From Coffea arabica (lineage: Eukaryota; Streptophyta; Magnoliopsida; Gentianales; Rubiaceae), in the NCBI RefSeq assembly GCF_036785885.1, contig NC_092323.1:12532501-12596500 (forward strand): 64,000 nucleotides of DNA. Reading direction: 5' to 3'. The notes beneath the pieces are model-generated. The model was not told where the DNA came from. It did no database searches and was given only the letters and a program-made list of their open reading frames with translations. Positions 60,621-64,000 of this stretch are shown here, one piece after another; the first letter of the stretch is position 1; the number at the start of each line of letters is the position of its first letter. Both the position numbers and the translations under genes were made by a program.

Positions 60621-61777
60621 TAAACTGCAGATAATTTATTACCGGCAAAGTTTACAGGGATGCGTAGAAGGTTTGTTTTTTTTTTTTGTTTTTGTGGGAA
60701 TTTTGGGCAAGAAAAAGGAGAAAATAACAGTTTCCACGGAGATGGGAACATATGCATAAAATTAGAAACAATGCAATAAAAACGATTAGAAAATGTTGCT
60801 CACCTAATTTTGGTACCGTGTGACCCTCAGGGTAGTAAATAACCATGGGATCAACGAAGGAAGACAACAATGCTATGCCTTCCTCCTTCAAGAAATCCGC
60901 CTCTCCTACAAGCAAATCAATTGTGTGCTAAGATTAGTATCAAAATGCTTATACAAATGATGATATTTCTTTTCTGAAGATCATATTAGTACCTATGAAA
61001 TGGAGAGAAGGGCACTCGAGAGGAATCGAGAATGCCTTCTCAGCCAATTTGGGGATCCCAATTAATATGCCACCTCCAAATTTTGCACCTGATAATATTA
61101 TGACAAATTTGATCTTGGGAACTTTGGTAAGTGCTACTCCATCCCTTTGTATCCCCGGAAAAGCAGCTGCCAAAACACCCCCCTATTTAAAAAACATATA
61201 ATTATCAACGTACTTAAAAATTGCACTCCAACCAATAAAGAATCAATTGCAGTTTTTTTTTTTATTATTTGAATAAAATCCCACGAAAATCCATAAAGAA
61301 AATCAAAAGCTCGTAAAAGTCCATAATCGCCTACCTGAGAGAAACCAAGTACCCCATCAAAAGGTCCATGTTTAATCATATAATCCTCCAAGTACTCTAG
61401 ACATTCTTCAAAGTTATAGCATTCTGTGTAACTCTACCATAAAAGAAAACAACGAATTTTAACTGCACGAATGAATAGATATTTTCACTATGCAGAAATA
61501 ATATTTCCAAGTACATAAATTTGACCTTGTCACTTTGGAACCACTCGAAGAATGGAGGATCAAAGATGCCTTCAACGGCGGACTTGTCTTGAGCTGGATA
61601 AGGTGCATCGAGGAAGTCGACATCTAGTTTATCAAGAACATTTTCTGGCCATCGCAGGATCAGTTTCTTGAGAATTGCAGCACTTGTTCTGAATCCATGA
61701 AGGCAGAGAATTCTTGGTTTTCTTTGGATTTGATCATTTTTCACTTCAGCTACAACATGGTCTTCGATGTTGGCCAT
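60447..61777 (-). CDS. FSH1-family serine hydrolase (OVCA2-like), 233 aa, 5 exons
   Basis: Exons in transcript order are 61777-61526, 61433-61335, 61182-60993, 60905-60804 and 60505-60447, GT-AG throughout, 702 nt in total. This alpha/beta-hydrolase family acts on small esters; its physiological substrate in plants is not established. Visible are the N-terminal strand PRILCLHGFRTS (21-32), the nucleophile elbow GFSQG (Ser 116, spanning the exon 2/3 junction), GEADF (Asp 184, likely acid) and GHTVP (His 209), giving a complete triad. No signal peptide is visible; probably cytosolic. Start: the first ATG, MANIEDH; an in-frame extension upstream has no ATG. A TATA-like ATATAAG lies about 120 bp upstream. 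The acceptor of the last exon exists twice, see the copy at 59456-59538. No lesions seen. Confidence 0.94.
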
Positions 61778-61894
61778 GACAAGTTCGTTGACTTGTTCCA
61801 ATGTGGCCGGCGAAGTACTGAGTGAAGATGTGGCAATTTACAGCACCCCGCCCCAGATTGCTTTCTTAGCAGAAACGTAATTGTTCTGCTACTA

Positions 61895-61901
61895 CTTATA
61901 T
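61895..61901 (-). promoter_or_regulatory. Possible TATA box of the hydrolase gene
   Basis: ATATAAG on the minus strand, about 120 bp before the ATG at 61777, with no closer candidate. Confidence 0.35.
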
Positions 61902-64000
61902 TTCGCAGTAAATGGAACATTATTTTAAGATTGACCGTACTTGTAACAGTGGGACCAAAACAATGGAAGATGATAGGATATTAGGGTTGGACCAACAGTA
62001 AAAAAGTTTCCAGCCTTTGAAAACAAACGTATGAATACGAGTTAAAGCAGTTTTTGGTTGAAAAGCAACTTGCAAATAACTTTTCGTTGACTGTAACAGA
62101 AAATAGTGCAATAACCAAAAAATAATAATAATTTGTTGTCATTGTAGTATTAAGACTTGAGAGCAAATTAACGAGCTACTCAAATTAAGTAGGTGTTTGG
62201 TTTGTATCCTGCAATCGGAATTAGAATCGTAAATCCCATCATGCATATGGGTATTGATCATTTTCCCTTGCGCATTCGATTTGAAAGCGGGATGAGATTC
62301 ATTCTATTAAAGAGTTAATCAATTTGAATCCTAAATTATAAGTAGAGAATGATGATGGATAAAAACTAGCACTTCCATTCCCTTACAATTACTCTCATGA
62401 TAGTGGTATGCCGAATAATAGGGTGATGCCCATTTTTGCTCCTCATAATCATTTCCCAAACAACCCCCACATGTGTACTTATTTTTTCTAATTTCCCAAA
62501 CAACCCCCACATGTGTACTTATTTTTTCTTTGGCACATACTTTGAACTAGTAAATCAGGTTTTCCGTTTTTGTTAGGATGTAGAAATTGATTTCAAGATT
62601 AACATTGGCCTTCTTTCTAAAGAAAAGAGTCAATTTTGTCTATTTGCTTCAATCCCACTATCCAAGTATGTTTTAGCTGATGAATTTTGATCATGTATGA
62701 TCAATTAGAGGTTTTAGGTTCAAATATGACTACAGGTGGAATTATTTTTATAGATATTAATCTTCATCCTACAATATGTGGGTTAATAGTCGTAACGTTA
62801 TTGAATTACACCATTTTTGGTGTATTGATTCCACTGTTTTGGACTCTTGTAATCATATTTAAAAAAAAAAAAAGAAGCTTATGTTTCGAACCTTTTTGGG
62901 GACTTTAATAAATTTCTTCCTATTTCCGTTAATAGATGACAGGGCAAAAGGCCCATAAGTAATAGATAACAAAATGGCCCAACATCTGACTATTTAAATC
63001 ATTGCTTCTTGCCCGTCTACATCATTAGGCCATCTAATTCTGAATTTCTTTTGGACTTCTTGACCCAAAAGAGAGGAAAGCTTTCAGCCGGGGTCCTCCA
63101 CTTAACCCATATTTGACACTCCGAAAGCAATAATAAGAATTTGAATTAATCTTGTATATATTGATATTGTATATATTATTTATAATACATATATATATAA
63201 TTTAAATTAGTTGTTATGCATCTATTATTGATGATAGTATATACATTATTAATGTGTAAAAAATTATTTCTAAGTTGCCATAGGAAGCCTTTTTATTCAT
63301 TTTGGAGAGTTTTACGTATTATCTCTTGCCTATTTAAGTTACTTTTAAACAGTGCTATAAAAGATGCGACAACAAATCTATCTTTTTCCTAAGAAAACCG
63401 TCTTAAATTACAATATTTGTTAACACTCTGTTGAAATTTACAGGATTAAGCATTTATTTCATCTCTCAATAAATGCTTTATTTACAGCATTCTCTACTTT
63501 TTGTTTGCAATATCAGGCGATTCAGTCAAAAACAGGAATATCATTGACATAGTCTAACTTGCTTCCTTCCTCTCATAATTGCAATGGATGGATGTACATT
63601 GATGATTAGTGCGGCTGATTCCAACAGGTTGTCACGTCCATGACCAAGCCACTAATTAGGATGAGTAGTGACGTTTGATCTCAGATAAAACTTAGAAAAT
63701 CTCTTTAATGATAAGGCTTACAACCAAGGGAATAGTTTACTTTTCTGAAAAACCTAGAAAAAAAAGTTTTTTTTTCCCTTTTCTGAAGGGCTGCGGTGGT
63801 TGGGAGGAGGAGGGAGTTTCAATAGAATACATGAGAACTTGACCTTCCAAACATATATACCTGCATTTGTTCAAAAAAAAAAAATCATATCTGATTTTTT
63901 GTTAAATTTTTTCGAGTAGGAGAAGGGTAAGATTTAAAAAGTGGAGAGAGATATAGAAGAATTAAAATTTAGATGAGGTCTTAATTTTAATCATTAGACC
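61902..64000. other. Intergenic region to the window end
   Basis: No supported gene. A region at about 62190-62466 starts GGTGTTTGG and ends in CCAAACAACC and may be a decayed MITE. AT-rich runs near 63150-63210 and a (T)n/(A)n pair near 63760 are low-complexity. Confidence 0.55.
62451..62530. repeat. Perfect 40-bp tandem duplication
   Basis: ATTTCCCAAACAACCCCCAC and the 20 bases after it (62451-62490) recur at 62491-62530 with only the last base different. Confidence 0.93.

Overview
This is nuclear DNA of a flowering plant, most likely a eudicot. Genes are split by many AT-rich GT-AG introns, the intergenic DNA is AT-rich and full of MITEs, and the retroelements are plant Ty1/copia and chromodomain Ty3 types. 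I cannot name the species from sequence alone.

Left end (1-9000): three nested layers. The innermost host layer is a decayed copy of an organellar mechanosensitive channel gene (MSL2/MSL3 type, 7959-8990). A Ty1/copia element was inserted into or beside it; its pol region and 3' LTR survive at 3769-7954. A second, larger LTR element then landed in the copia zinc-knuckle codons, and its terminal part fills 1-3768. Every copia coding domain is recognisable but broken by frameshifts and stops.

Centre-left (12612-20958, minus): a complete 13-exon gene for chloroplast ATP-dependent phosphofructokinase of the PFK5 type (534 codons by my splice model). A MITE with a large polypyrimidine/polypurine hairpin and a 100-bp tandem duplication lie in its introns. 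At 27141-27665 is a one-exon gene for a small plant protein I do not recognise, with a clear TATA box and a possible 5'-UTR intron.

Centre (28-33 kb): gene-fragment-rich DNA ending in a clean Helitron 3' terminus (hairpin plus CTAG, 32604-32633). It includes a frameshifted first exon of a plant cysteine oxidase, so I infer a Helitron carrying a captured gene piece; its 5' end was not located. A single-exon zinc-finger homeodomain (ZHD) gene follows at 35850-36608 (minus), bracketed by two MITEs of one family. Then comes about 11 kb of gene-poor DNA with MITEs, including a Mutator-like foldback element with a 10-bp target duplication.

Right part: a four-exon GEM-like/FIP1-type GRAM-domain gene (47515-52183, minus). 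About 1.2 kb upstream of it sits an apparently intact, very young Reina-like chromovirus (53405-58679) with identical 323-bp LTRs, a CCCCT target duplication, an iMet primer-binding site and an uninterrupted 1517-codon gag-pol. Finally there is a five-exon FSH1-family serine hydrolase gene (60447-61777, minus), with a duplicated, still spliceable copy of its last exon 0.9 kb downstream. The host genes are unrelated housekeeping or regulatory genes with no operon-like logic. The most unusual signals are the spare terminal exon, the pristine retroelement and the Helitron capture.
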